DNA of 30,474 nt, from IMG/VR virus record IMGVR_UViG_3300019776_000943, positions 1-30,474 of that record. The stretch is one strand, 5' to 3'. This DNA comes from a virus. Both the position numbers and the translations under genes were made by a program. The stretch's first letter is position 1, and every line of letters begins with the position of its first letter. The notes beneath the pieces are model-generated. The model was not told the origin of the DNA. It saw only the letters and a list, made by a program, of their open reading frames with translations, and made no database searches. Positions 1 to 6,622 of this stretch are shown here, piece after piece.

Positions 1-114
1 AGCATTATAAGCCGCGGCGTGACCCTTATGGGCAGGTTGAAATCTACCAGAATAAATTATAACCAATTTACCATCTCTTGTTTGCTCTGTAAAAAATTGA
101 TTGAAAGCTATCAT
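1..114 (-). CDS. HxGH-type nucleotidyltransferase, N-terminal part (runs off left edge)
   Basis: Only the first 38 codons are in the window. After a 15-residue leader comes a short hydrophobic strand (KLVIIYSG) and the sequence GRFQPAHKGH at residues 23-32. This is the nucleotide-binding HxGH motif (His29, His32) of the cytidylyltransferase/NMN-adenylyltransferase fold, which transfers AMP or CMP from a nucleotide triphosphate. The substrate cannot be told from this fragment; NadM-like NMN adenylyltransferase is one option. The start ATG (114-112) overlaps the TGA of the upstream gene as ATGA, so translation is probably coupled. The leader MIAFNQFFTE resembles the capsid-targeting peptide of T4 internal proteins. 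The fold call is good, the exact reaction unknown. Confidence 0.75.
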   Translation of the reverse strand, partial: MIAFNQFFTEQTRDGKLVIIYSGRFQPAHKGHAAAYNA

Positions 115-1424
115 TTGAATTTTTCTTCCTTTGAAACGGCCCAGTTAGCACGAGAAAATTCCAATCTATCTATCAACTTAACCATATTACCTGACTTATC
201 GATAGCAACAAACCCTTCACCCGGTGTAACTTTAAGGGTACCATCAGGTTGAGCTAAAAACTGTTTTGTCTTAATAGCTGCACTGTATTTGTTTATAAAA
301 ATCTTTTTAATTTCAGCAATTTTTTTAGTAAGATTAAAAATATTTACCATAGACATTTTATTAGCGTTAATAAATTGTATGGCTTTGTTTTTAGCTTCTG
401 TTTTGTTTGCTATTTGAGCATCTTTTCTTTTTATTTTAGCTTCTTTTCTGCTATCATCACTTTTTTCTATTTCAATTTTTTCGTTTTCAATTTTTTTAAT
501 TTCTTTATCCAATCTTATATTATACCACTCTATAAAACTATTAAATGATTCTTCCGGATCATCTACAAATTTATATTGACGTATTAAAGTGTTAATAAAA
601 ATATTAATCAAAGCATAAACACTACTAGGTAATGACGCCCAGTCCATAACGTTAGACGTTTTTTGTATAGATTTTAATAGTTCTTCAATATTGCTTTTTT
701 CGTCATCGGTTAAGGTAGCAATACCAGAAACATCTTTAAATTTTGCATCATCAAACCAAACTTCCGGTACTTGATTGAACTCTGATACATTAACGTCAGC
801 AGATTTTGATAATTCCTGTAATGATTTACCTGTATAACGCGTATGAAAAACAACACCAATTTGAGCATTTTTAACTCTATTACCGAGTTCTGAATTAGCT
901 TCTACAGCATAGGTAACAGTATTTGGTTTAAAGGCTATAAGCTTTTCACCTTGGAATTCTATTTCTTTAAGAGTAGCTTTGTCAAACATAAAATCACATT
1001 GATATATGTTGTCTTTTATTACTTTTGGTAAATAGAGTAATGCAAGTTTCATTTTTTCTGCTAAACCGGGATTTTGACCGTAATTTAATTGCACGTCCTG
1101 TACCGTATAAGCTATTTTTGGCACTTTAGCATCTGCGCTTTTTAAACCTACAAAAAACTTATTATTTTCAGGGTTATAACCACAAATAATAGCAGGAGCG
1201 CCGTCGTATTTAACAGTAGTAGTGACTCCAGAATCTACATTACTATTAAAAGAGTCGGATAACGCGTTAATAAATTGTATAGCTATGTTGAGACCCTCTT
1301 TTTGACGTGTTAAAATAAGCTCCTCTAAATGAGTAAGGTGTTTAATAATACCTGTTTGTTGCTCTATAACAAAGCACTTACTAATACTCTCTTTATAAAA
1401 GCTATTAAAAGCTTGTTCGATCAT
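111..1424 (-). CDS. Phage protein with ligase-type nucleotidyltransferase motifs
   Basis: A 437-residue protein; from memory it resembles a phage family of unknown function (possibly DUF6267), which I cannot verify. The sequence shows what look like the motifs of covalent nucleotidyltransferases (DNA/RNA ligases, capping enzymes). Motif I is K72-Y-D-G-A-P, with Lys72 as the candidate nucleophile. An acidic motif III-like CDFMFD lies at 143-148, and an IIIa-like FKPN segment near 165-168. Motif IV-like E403-G-F-V and motif V-like V415-K416-L-I lie near the C-terminus. About 200 residues, including a charged K/E-rich probable coiled coil (about 300-350), separate IIIa from IV, far more than in known ligases. 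The gene overlaps the next HxGH nucleotidyltransferase by 4 bases. If active it could adenylylate a nucleic acid or protein; loss of activity is equally possible. The N-terminus MIEQAFNSFYKE is capsid-targeting-like. Confidence 0.7.
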   Translation of the reverse strand: MIEQAFNSFYKESISKCFVIEQQTGIIKHLTHLEELILTRQKEGLNIAIQFINALSDSFNSNVDSGVTTTVKYDGAPAIICGYNPENNKFFVGLKSADAKVPKIAYTVQDVQLNYGQNPGLAEKMKLALLYLPKVIKDNIYQCDFMFDKATLKEIEFQGEKLIAFKPNTVTYAVEANSELGNRVKNAQIGVVFHTRYTGKSLQELSKSADVNVSEFNQVPEVWFDDAKFKDVSGIATLTDDEKSNIEELLKSIQKTSNVMDWASLPSSVYALINIFINTLIRQYKFVDDPEESFNSFIEWYNIRLDKEIKKIENEKIEIEKSDDSRKEAKIKRKDAQIANKTEAKNKAIQFINANKMSMVNIFNLTKKIAEIKKIFINKYSAAIKTKQFLAQPDGTLKVTPGEGFVAIDKSGNMVKLIDRLEFSRANWAVSKEEKFK

Positions 1425-1431
1425 AACGCTC

Positions 1432-1441
1432 TATTATTTAA
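1432..1441 (-). promoter_or_regulatory. TTAAATAATA box, copy 4
   Basis: Exact copy of the 10-mer, 7 bases upstream of the ATG of the ligase-motif protein. It overlaps the end and stop (CTT AAA TAA) of the Dps-like gene. Confidence 0.45.
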
Positions 1442-1802
1442 GCGTTAGGAGATAGCGTAGTTTATTAATAACTGCAAGAATTTCGTCTCTAATATTGAGA
1501 CAATCTGTATCTTTAGCTGGATCGTGCATTTCAGCAAACGGACCAGATAGATAATCATTTAACTGAATAAGAACGTCTTCTAAATCAATTTCATCTTGAT
1601 TAACTAGACCTAAATCGATGGGTGTTTCGAAAGTTATTCTACCGTATTTACCTTGATGTACTTCTACTAAGCTGTCGATTAAATCGTCTAAGTCGCTATA
1701 AGCATTGCCTAAAGCTTTATGGGCAGCATAAGAAAGTGTTTGCCAATGAAGAATTCTTAATTGGTTTTGTATTTTAATTAAATTGACAATTGCTTTGTCC
1801 AT
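1434..1802 (-). CDS. Dps/ferritin-like small helical phage protein
   Basis: A 122-residue, mainly helical protein. Near the N-terminus it has the pattern LHWQT (His19, Trp20), then His28 and an acidic helix with Asp36, Asp38 and Asp39. This resembles the first two helices of Dps/ferritin-like proteins, where His and acidic residues form the iron site. At 122 residues it is shorter than a typical Dps of about 160, so a complete four-helix ferritin is doubtful; it may be a phage-specific offshoot (DUF5856-type, from memory). It lies between an unknown Q-rich protein and the ligase-motif protein in the minus-strand operon, 9 bases upstream of the latter. Iron binding or DNA protection is inference only. 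Confidence 0.6.
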   Translation of the reverse strand: MDKAIVNLIKIQNQLRILHWQTLSYAAHKALGNAYSDLDDLIDSLVEVHQGKYGRITFETPIDLGLVNQDEIDLEDVLIQLNDYLSGPFAEMHDPAKDTDCLNIRDEILAVINKLRYLLTLK

Positions 1803-1818
1803 CTAGTCGCCAACTATA

Positions 1819-2157
1819 TTACACTTTATAATTAGCAATAAAACCTTGCAATATTTTCTGAACATTAGAGTCAGAAAGGACTTTAGTTACATCTGCCATG
1901 GTTTCAGTATCTGCTAACGCCTGCATAGCTTTAGCTGTATTTGGATCTGTTAAGCTGAAACCAGTATTTTGTGCTACTTTAGCAGGATCCTGTCCGGTTG
2001 ATGTTTTAACCAGGCTATTTGTTGCTTGATTAGAATTTGTTTGTTGCTGAGTAGCATTAGCGGAATTTGGTTGAACCCCAGCAGCTTGTTGTTGCTGTTG
2101 AGGCGTTACAGGTAGTGCTTCTTCTATTTTCTTTAAAACGGCATCGAATTTACTCAT
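1819..2157 (-). CDS. Hypothetical protein with Q/N/A/T-rich linker
   Basis: A 112-residue protein I do not recognise. It begins with a short amphipathic helix ending KKIEEA (residues 9-14). A low-complexity Gln/Asn/Ala/Thr-rich segment follows (about 18-50, including a run of five Gln), then a more regular C-terminal region likely to be helical (about 70-112). The (I)xE-A sequence at 11-14 fits the T4 prohead-protease cleavage pattern, so it may be a virion or head-internal protein; this is inference. The start ATG is preceded at 3 bases by TTAAATAATA, shared with three other genes of the operon. Confidence 0.6.
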   Translation of the reverse strand: MSKFDAVLKKIEEALPVTPQQQQQAAGVQPNSANATQQQTNSNQATNSLVKTSTGQDPAKVAQNTGFSLTDPNTAKAMQALADTETMADVTKVLSDSNVQKILQGFIANYKV

Positions 2158-2160
2158 ATA

Positions 2161-2170
2161 TATTATTTAA
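2161..2170 (-). promoter_or_regulatory. TTAAATAATA box, copy 3
   Basis: Exact copy of the 10-mer, 3 bases upstream of the ATG of the Q-rich protein. It lies in a 68-base gap that holds no other recognisable gene. Confidence 0.45.
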
Positions 2171-2225
2171 TCAGGAACAGTAAATTTCTAAGCGTATTTG
2201 GCGAAGGGCTTACAATTCTTTATCA

Positions 2226-2717
2226 TTAATTAGGGGTGCCGTTAGCTAAATCAACTGTGCCCATTGAAAAAGTTTTAGATTTTTTATTTTTCTTTTGAAA
2301 ATTATATAGAGCATTTTTATTCAAAAACTTTTTAAGCTTAGAGCTTATTAGTTTGTTATTAGTTAAAGCTCTCTGTACTGCGTATTCAGTATCTGGTGAA
2401 TCAAATTGACGAACTTTGACCCAAGGTACAGGCAATACTTTGAGAACACTTTGTAGGTGTTTGTCCGTAAATCCTACTTCTTTTGGTAGAGGATATACAA
2501 CAAGAGCTTTAGGATACTTTGAATTGCATTTTTGATACCCGTAACAAAGCTTCTCCAAACAATAATGATAAAAAAACTTTTGAATGTCTTTTGATTTGAA
2601 TGAGTAAGGTATTTTATATTTTTTACAAAATGCATACGACTCTTTAAGGGCGTCCACAAAGTACGGATAAAAATCAATACCACAGGCTTGAGACTTTGGA
2701 TATTCTTTAAAATGCAT
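2226..2717 (-). CDS. Hypothetical phage protein, Cys-rich N-terminal half
   Basis: A 163-residue protein of unknown function. The N-terminal half is rich in aromatic residues and has cysteines at 12, 31, 53, 58 and 64, which could bind a metal, though no standard zinc-finger spacing is visible. The C-terminal 40 residues are basic (KLKKF, KKNKKSK), consistent with nucleic-acid contact. The start codon overlaps the stop of the preceding gene by one base (TAATG), so the two are translationally coupled. No signal peptide or membrane segment is seen. Confidence 0.6.
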   Translation of the reverse strand: MHFKEYPKSQACGIDFYPYFVDALKESYAFCKKYKIPYSFKSKDIQKFFYHYCLEKLCYGYQKCNSKYPKALVVYPLPKEVGFTDKHLQSVLKVLPVPWVKVRQFDSPDTEYAVQRALTNNKLISSKLKKFLNKNALYNFQKKNKKSKTFSMGTVDLANGTPN

Positions 2718-3331
2718 TACTGTAATAATGCCTGAACTTGCTCTAGGGTCAAGCCATCTTTAATAGCATTATCAGCTGTTTCATGAAGTTGAGTAAAAAT
2801 ATCATTAATTTTTTGCTCATATTCTAAAAATGTTTTATGGTTTTCTTTATTATAGTTTAGTTTTGCTGTATTTTCTAAAATAGCAGTCTGATTTATGAGA
2901 TCTAATTTTGAACCGAGATATTTTTTAACTTTAAGAATTGTTTTAGTTTCTGAGGAATAAGCAGCTTTTTCTTGCTCTGTAATTGGCTCTTTAATCTTAT
3001 CACCTTTTTCATTTATAATGCCCAATTTATAAGCCTCAAAATCAGTAAAGTTTTTGTTAAGTTGTTGAGTTAAAAATTTATTTTTAAAAGATTCGTTAAA
3101 CATTTTATTATAATCAATACCATGGAGATGGATATCTCCAAACGGATTTAATTTACAACCTTTACCATAAGACGGGGAACCACAGTAAGAACATTTTTTA
3201 GAATCATCTGGATGAAAATGTACACCTTTAGGTGCAAATTTACAACCCTTTCCATAGGATGGAGAGTTGCAATATAAACATCTAGATATCGGCTTAAGAC
3301 CAGAAGTTTTTTTTTCGTCAATCAATTCCAT
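2717..3331 (-). CDS. Protein with two tandem Cys/His zinc-type repeats
   Basis: A 204-residue protein. Two near-identical repeats of about 29 residues occupy positions 18-70. Each has the arrangement C-x2-C-x8-C-x7/8-H-x-H (Cys18, 21, 30, His38, 40; Cys47, 50, 59, His68, 70), and both contain SPSYGKGC. The regular Cys/His spacing strongly suggests two small zinc-binding knuckles. The remaining 130 residues are charged and helical, without a motif I know. Similar SPSYGKGC repeats occur, from memory, in other large aquatic phages, but their function is not known to me. The start is preceded at 4 bases by TTAAATAATA. Nucleic-acid or protein binding through the zinc repeats is the most economical guess. 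Confidence 0.65.
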   Translation of the reverse strand: MELIDEKKTSGLKPISRCLYCNSPSYGKGCKFAPKGVHFHPDDSKKCSYCGSPSYGKGCKLNPFGDIHLHGIDYNKMFNESFKNKFLTQQLNKNFTDFEAYKLGIINEKGDKIKEPITEQEKAAYSSETKTILKVKKYLGSKLDLINQTAILENTAKLNYNKENHKTFLEYEQKINDIFTQLHETADNAIKDGLTLEQVQALLQ

Positions 3332-3335
3332 TATG

Positions 3336-3345
3336 TATTATTTAA
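3336..3345 (-). promoter_or_regulatory. TTAAATAATA box, copy 2
   Basis: Exact copy of the 10-mer, 4 bases upstream of the ATG of the zinc-repeat protein. It overlaps the last codons and stop (CTT AAA TAA) of the GIY-YIG gene. Confidence 0.45.
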
Positions 3346-3751
3346 GGAGGCTCTTAGGGGGAGTCCCGATACGAACATTAATAATACCATTGTAATAGTC
3401 ATCTCTCCGAAGAACATCCCTAGCTATTTGTTCTTTAATTTCTTCGTAACCTAATTCCCATTTTGAACCACAAACCTTTAAGATGCGAAACTCGAAGTTT
3501 TCTTTGCCATGCTTTTGTATATCTTCGTTTAGTTCGTTAGAAGATGAAGTATATGTCTTCCAGTCTGATTCTTTGTGATCTATTCTATTACGGGTTTTAC
3601 CCTTGAGTGGTTTACGTTTTATTTTACGTACACACTGCTTCTTACCGATATATTTTTTGCCGTTAACTTTATTGGTTATCTCATAGATAAAACCAAACAT
3701 GTTTTCGTGCAGATAGACATTTTCATTAATTAGCCAATGGCCGGTATCCAT
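3338..3751 (-). CDS. GIY-YIG family nuclease (Seg-like)
   Basis: A 137-residue protein with a GIY-YIG core: GFIYEITN at about residues 20-27 and KKYIGKKQ at about 32-39, separated by the expected short turn. A DWKTYTSSS segment then resembles the 'YYGSS' part of phage Seg-type GIY-YIG endonucleases. A catalytic Glu candidate lies in the later EEIKEQIARDV helix. GIY-YIG domains cut DNA using one metal ion. It is embedded in a coupled operon (start overlaps the upstream stop as TAATG; 6 bases to the next gene) rather than standing alone, so it could be a resident phage nuclease as easily as a homing endonuclease. Confidence 0.75.
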   Translation of the reverse strand: MDTGHWLINENVYLHENMFGFIYEITNKVNGKKYIGKKQCVRKIKRKPLKGKTRNRIDHKESDWKTYTSSSNELNEDIQKHGKENFEFRILKVCGSKWELGYEEIKEQIARDVLRRDDYYNGIINVRIGTPPKSLLK

Positions 3752-3972
3752 TATTTTTTCTTACGCTTCTTTCTGCCCTTACTTATATTACGGCGAAAGA
3801 TCTTGCCACCAAACAAACTTGTTGGTACACGAGCATCATCCGGATCTCCATAAACATTTTTTCCTGAAAACTGAGAACTACCCCCACCAGCTGTTCCATA
3901 TACAGATTCAGCTCCTCCAGCAACATTTTCTTCATTTAAAACATCCAATACTAATTTTTCTATATTAATCAT
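3751..3972 (-). CDS. Small basic-tailed phage protein
   Basis: A 73-residue protein. It has a short N-terminal amphipathic helix ending VLNEE (12-15), a Gly/Ser-rich flexible middle (about 18-38), the segment GDPDDARVP, and a very basic tail GRKKRKKK. I recall similar small proteins in aquatic T4-like phages but know no function. The basic tail suggests nucleic-acid binding. LNE at 12-14 fits the (L/I)xE pattern cleaved by T4-type prohead proteases, hinting at a virion location. The start ATG overlaps the upstream TGA (ATGA, 3969-3972). Confidence 0.6.
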   Translation of the reverse strand: MINIEKLVLDVLNEENVAGGAESVYGTAGGGSSQFSGKNVYGDPDDARVPTSLFGGKIFRRNISKGRKKRKKK

Positions 3973-4106
3973 TTTACTTTAACACACTTATTTACTCTAG
4001 TATCTCCTTTAAGTTTTGTTCCTGATCTACGATAACCTTTCCAGCATTTTGGATCTAATCTGCGTTTTTCTTTTTTTTCTGTAAAGAACTGCTTAAAAGA
4101 TTGCAT
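3969..4106 (-). CDS. 45-residue basic peptide, first gene of the minus-strand operon
   Basis: A short reading frame of 45 residues starting MQSFKQFFTE and continuing with a Lys/Arg-rich region that contains LDPKCWKGYR and a second Cys near the end (TRVNKC). The two Cys, the CWKGY motif and the conserved-looking lysines are typical, from memory, of small proteins in aquatic T4-like phages. Support comes from the start being followed by uninterrupted coding to an ATGA overlap with the next gene, and from the TTAAATAATA box 3 bases upstream, as at three other starts. The N-terminal ten residues align with the T4 internal-protein targeting peptide. The function is unknown; a packaged DNA-binding peptide is plausible. 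Confidence 0.65.
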   Translation of the reverse strand: MQSFKQFFTEKKEKRRLDPKCWKGYRRSGTKLKGDTRVNKCVKVK

Positions 4107-4109
4107 ATA

Positions 4110-4119
4110 TATTATTTAA
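4110..4119 (-). promoter_or_regulatory. TTAAATAATA box, copy 1
   Basis: Exact 10-mer (minus strand TTAAATAATA) ending 3 bases before the ATG of the 45-residue peptide. Identical copies sit just before three other starts in the operon. It resembles the T4 late-promoter box TATAAATA, but its closeness to the start codon would leave almost no leader, so a role as an AT-rich translation-start element is also possible. Confidence 0.45.
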
Positions 4120-4120
4120 G

Positions 4121-4148
4121 TTGTTTCCTACGTAAAAGAAGCTATTAT
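4121..4148 (+). promoter_or_regulatory. Possible sigma70-type promoter for uvsY-uvsW
   Basis: TTGTTT (4121-4126), a 16-base spacer and TATTAT (4143-4148) lie just upstream of the uvsY start at 4163. The geometry is close to a host sigma70 promoter. The implied leader is only about 8 bases. It stands back to back with the minus-strand operon start, so this 56-base gap would be a divergent control region. Confidence 0.3.
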
Positions 4149-4162
4149 ATTAGGTACTAGCT

Positions 4163-4582
4163 ATGGAAGACCAAGAACAGTCAGTTATTTCGTTAATTGA
4201 AAAATATAATGAAGAGATTAAAAAATACGTTACAGTTGACGAATTTAATATGAAGCAGGTTCAGATGGATCTGCCAGCTACTCGCCACTACTGGGTCGGT
4301 CGTCTTATGTACCATAAACAAGAGATTTTAAAGCTCAAAAAGCTCAGAAAAGAGGCTCAGAAAAAAATCGCTGATAAACTCGAGCATGAATCTCCTGTCG
4401 GGCTTAACCCTAAAACTTTAGAACAAGCACAACAAAATCACCCTGTTATTGCTAAGATTGATGGCCAGATTGCTGAGCACGACCTTATTGTTGAATACTT
4501 GGGTAAGATTGAGGCTAATTTTAGATCTATTTCGTTTGACATTAAAAATCTTATAGAGATTGTCAAACTTGAAACTACGTAA
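4163..4582 (+). CDS. uvsY: UvsY-like recombination mediator
   Basis: A 139-residue, largely helical charged protein matching T4 UvsY (137 residues) in length and pattern. It has a mid-protein YWVGRLMYHK segment, a basic helix (KKLRKEAQKKIADKL) and a C-terminal FDIKNLIEIVK helix like the FAIKHI segment of T4 UvsY. UvsY loads the UvsX recombinase onto gp32-coated single-stranded DNA by weakening gp32 binding and stabilising UvsX filaments. The position immediately before uvsW matches the T4 gene neighbourhood. Its stop overlaps the uvsW start by one base (TAATG). UvsX itself is encoded at 29542. UvsY is poorly conserved, so the call rests on pattern and context together. Confidence 0.8.
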   Translation: MEDQEQSVISLIEKYNEEIKKYVTVDEFNMKQVQMDLPATRHYWVGRLMYHKQEILKLKKLRKEAQKKIADKLEHESPVGLNPKTLEQAQQNHPVIAKIDGQIAEHDLIVEYLGKIEANFRSISFDIKNLIEIVKLETT

Positions 4583-6027
4583 TGGTAAATGTAACGTTTG
4601 ATTATGATACTTCTCGCAAAAAAGGTATAATAGTTTCAGACTATCTTCCTAATATTCGAGAACATTTTTCGGTTGAAGATAAACAGCAAGTCTTCAAACG
4701 TCGTTATGCTATTGGTTATAGACCTCAAACAAGACAATACGCTATAACACCGCAAGGTAGATTTGAGCCCAGACTACTCTTTTCGATTCTAGAGTTTTTA
4801 CAGACCCAGGATATACAGTTCAATATAGAATTAACTGATAAGTTTAAAGATATTATAGCTATACCTACTCTAAAAGAAGAGCTTATAAAGTTAAATCTTA
4901 ATCCAAGAGATTACCAAAAAGAGTCAGTTCTAGCAGCTATTAAAAATAAATCCGGTGTTATAGTGCTACCAACTTCAGCCGGTAAGACATTAGTGATAGC
5001 TTTACTTGTTAAATCAATTCAAGCTCAGTACGATTATAAAACCTTAATACTCGTACCTGATATTCAGCTTGTAGCTCAAACTTATTCTGATTTTCTTGAA
5101 TATGGAATAACAGAAGAAGAAATTACTAAATGGACTGGTTCAATAGAACCAGATAAGAATGCTAAGATAGTAATTTCAAATGCACAAATTTTACTTTCAG
5201 AAAAACAAGACCTATCTTTACTAAAAGATATAAAATTGCTTGTTATAGATGAAGTGCACAAAATTCGTTATGGAAACAAAATTAATAAAGTGGTGGAGCA
5301 AATTCCTGCACTATTTCGCTACGGACTTACAGGAACTCTGCCAGACAATAAAATCGACCAATGGAATATATTTGGGAAGATAGGACGGGTAATTTATTTT
5401 AAACAGTCTGCAGATTTAAGAGAACAGAAGTATATATCTCAAGTTCATGTAGCCGCTTTAAAATTAAATTACAACAATGTTCCACAATTCACTATTCCCT
5501 CTATGCATAACCCTACAGCCGGTTACGAAGAAGAAATAACATGGTTACAAACTAATAAGTTTAGAAACGATATTATAACTAAGCTTGTTAATAAAGCCGA
5601 TAAAAACACTCTTATAATGGTTGACCGAATAGCACACGGAGAAGAATTACTAAGAGTTCTTCAAGAAAATACAAATAAAGCGGTTCATTTTGTTCATGGT
5701 GCAGTAGAAATTGAAGAACGAGAAATGATTCGTAAATTAATGGAAGAACAAGACAATGTTGCTTGTATTGCTATTTCAAAAATCTTCTCAACCGGTATTA
5801 ACATTAAAAATCTTCATAACATTATTTTTGCTGCCATTGGAAAAGCTCGTATTAAGATCATCCAGTCAATTGGTAGATCATTGAGAAAACACGCCAGTAA
5901 AAAACGAGCTACAATTTTTGACATTTGGGATAATCTCCGTTACGGAAATAAACATGTAGTAGAACGGCTTGCTCTCTATGATCGAGAGCAAATACCTTAT
6001 TCAGTAACTGAACTAACAGAGCCTTGA
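4582..6027 (+). CDS. uvsW: UvsW recombination helicase
   Basis: A 481-residue superfamily-2 helicase close in size to T4 UvsW (about 500). Visible motifs are a Q-motif-like region NPRDYQ (107-112), Walker A PTSAGKT (130-136), DEVH box (223-226), motif III LTGTLP (249-254), GAVE and FSTGINI segments in the second domain, and motif VI QSIGRSLR (428-435). The N-terminal 90 residues correspond to the small DNA-binding domain of T4 UvsW. UvsW unwinds or anneals branched DNA, drives fork regression and Holliday-junction migration, and in T4 helps switch from origin-dependent to recombination-dependent replication by unwinding R-loops. It is translationally coupled to uvsY. Confidence 0.95.
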   Translation: MVNVTFDYDTSRKKGIIVSDYLPNIREHFSVEDKQQVFKRRYAIGYRPQTRQYAITPQGRFEPRLLFSILEFLQTQDIQFNIELTDKFKDIIAIPTLKEELIKLNLNPRDYQKESVLAAIKNKSGVIVLPTSAGKTLVIALLVKSIQAQYDYKTLILVPDIQLVAQTYSDFLEYGITEEEITKWTGSIEPDKNAKIVISNAQILLSEKQDLSLLKDIKLLVIDEVHKIRYGNKINKVVEQIPALFRYGLTGTLPDNKIDQWNIFGKIGRVIYFKQSADLREQKYISQVHVAALKLNYNNVPQFTIPSMHNPTAGYEEEITWLQTNKFRNDIITKLVNKADKNTLIMVDRIAHGEELLRVLQENTNKAVHFVHGAVEIEEREMIRKLMEEQDNVACIAISKIFSTGINIKNLHNIIFAAIGKARIKIIQSIGRSLRKHASKKRATIFDIWDNLRYGNKHVVERLALYDREQIPYSVTELTEP

Positions 6028-6051
6028 TTTTTATTTACTTTACTATATTAT
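6024..6051 (+). promoter_or_regulatory. Possible sigma70-type promoter for gp55
   Basis: TTGATT (6024-6029), a 16-base spacer and TATTAT (6046-6051) precede the gp55 ATG at 6059 by 7 bases. The arrangement parallels the candidate upstream of uvsY (same spacer, same -10). The ATG would fall at or next to the transcription start, so this is either a near-leaderless promoter or a chance match in AT-rich sequence. Confidence 0.25.
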
Positions 6052-6058
6052 ACACCTT

Positions 6059-6622
6059 ATGATTCGTAGAAAAAAAATTAAAGACGAGGACTTTAAAAAC
6101 GACCCTAATGAAGAAGATTTTAGCTCTTTATGGGATTCAGAACCAAAAGTTAAAAAGAAAAGAGTTCGTCGTACAAAAGAAGAACTTAAACCTAACTACG
6201 TCAATCCTATTGAAATGGAAAATCTCATTATTCGTTATTACGAAGAAGGTGGCAAAGACATTCCTCCTGACTTAGCTGATATGATTCAAAAGATTGCTAC
6301 GCGTCTCGGGTATGCACAAAACTTTATCAATTATTCTTATAAAGAAGAAATGATTGGGGATGCCATTATTAAAATGATTACAGCACTTACTCGTAAACGT
6401 TTCAAATGTAAGTCCGGATATAACCCATTCTCATATTTTACTAAAGTTGCTTATAGGGCATTTCAAAACCGTATTAAGAAAGAAAAGAAAGAACATGATA
6501 CAATTCATCGTTATCAAACTGAAGTATACTCTCTCCTTACAGAATCCGGTCAAATACCTTTTCAAAAGAATTCAAAATTTGATACTGAATACGATGATTC
6601 GTATCGCGTTGAAAACGAGTAA
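6059..6622 (+). CDS. 55: gp55, sigma factor for late transcription
   Basis: A 187-residue protein, the same size as T4 gp55 (185). A charged N-terminal 40 residues precede a sigma-region-2-like core. The core includes the KEEMIGDAIIKMI helix (about 96-108) and the NPFSYFTKVAYRAFQNRIKKE segment (about 122-142), closely matching the conserved NPFAYFTQ..AF..RIKKE part of T4 gp55. This part binds the beta' clamp helices of host RNA polymerase and recognises the T4 late -10 box TATAAATA. In T4 the late system also needs gp33 and the gp45 clamp, neither seen in this window. The gene overlaps gp47 by one base (TAATG). Confidence 0.93.
   Translation: MIRRKKIKDEDFKNDPNEEDFSSLWDSEPKVKKKRVRRTKEELKPNYVNPIEMENLIIRYYEEGGKDIPPDLADMIQKIATRLGYAQNFINYSYKEEMIGDAIIKMITALTRKRFKCKSGYNPFSYFTKVAYRAFQNRIKKEKKEHDTIHRYQTEVYSLLTESGQIPFQKNSKFDTEYDDSYRVENE

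Noticed and set aside
2166-2225. A 12-codon minus-strand frame between the Q-rich and Cys-rich protein genes
   Set aside because: Too short and without any recognisable motif or coupling to the next gene.
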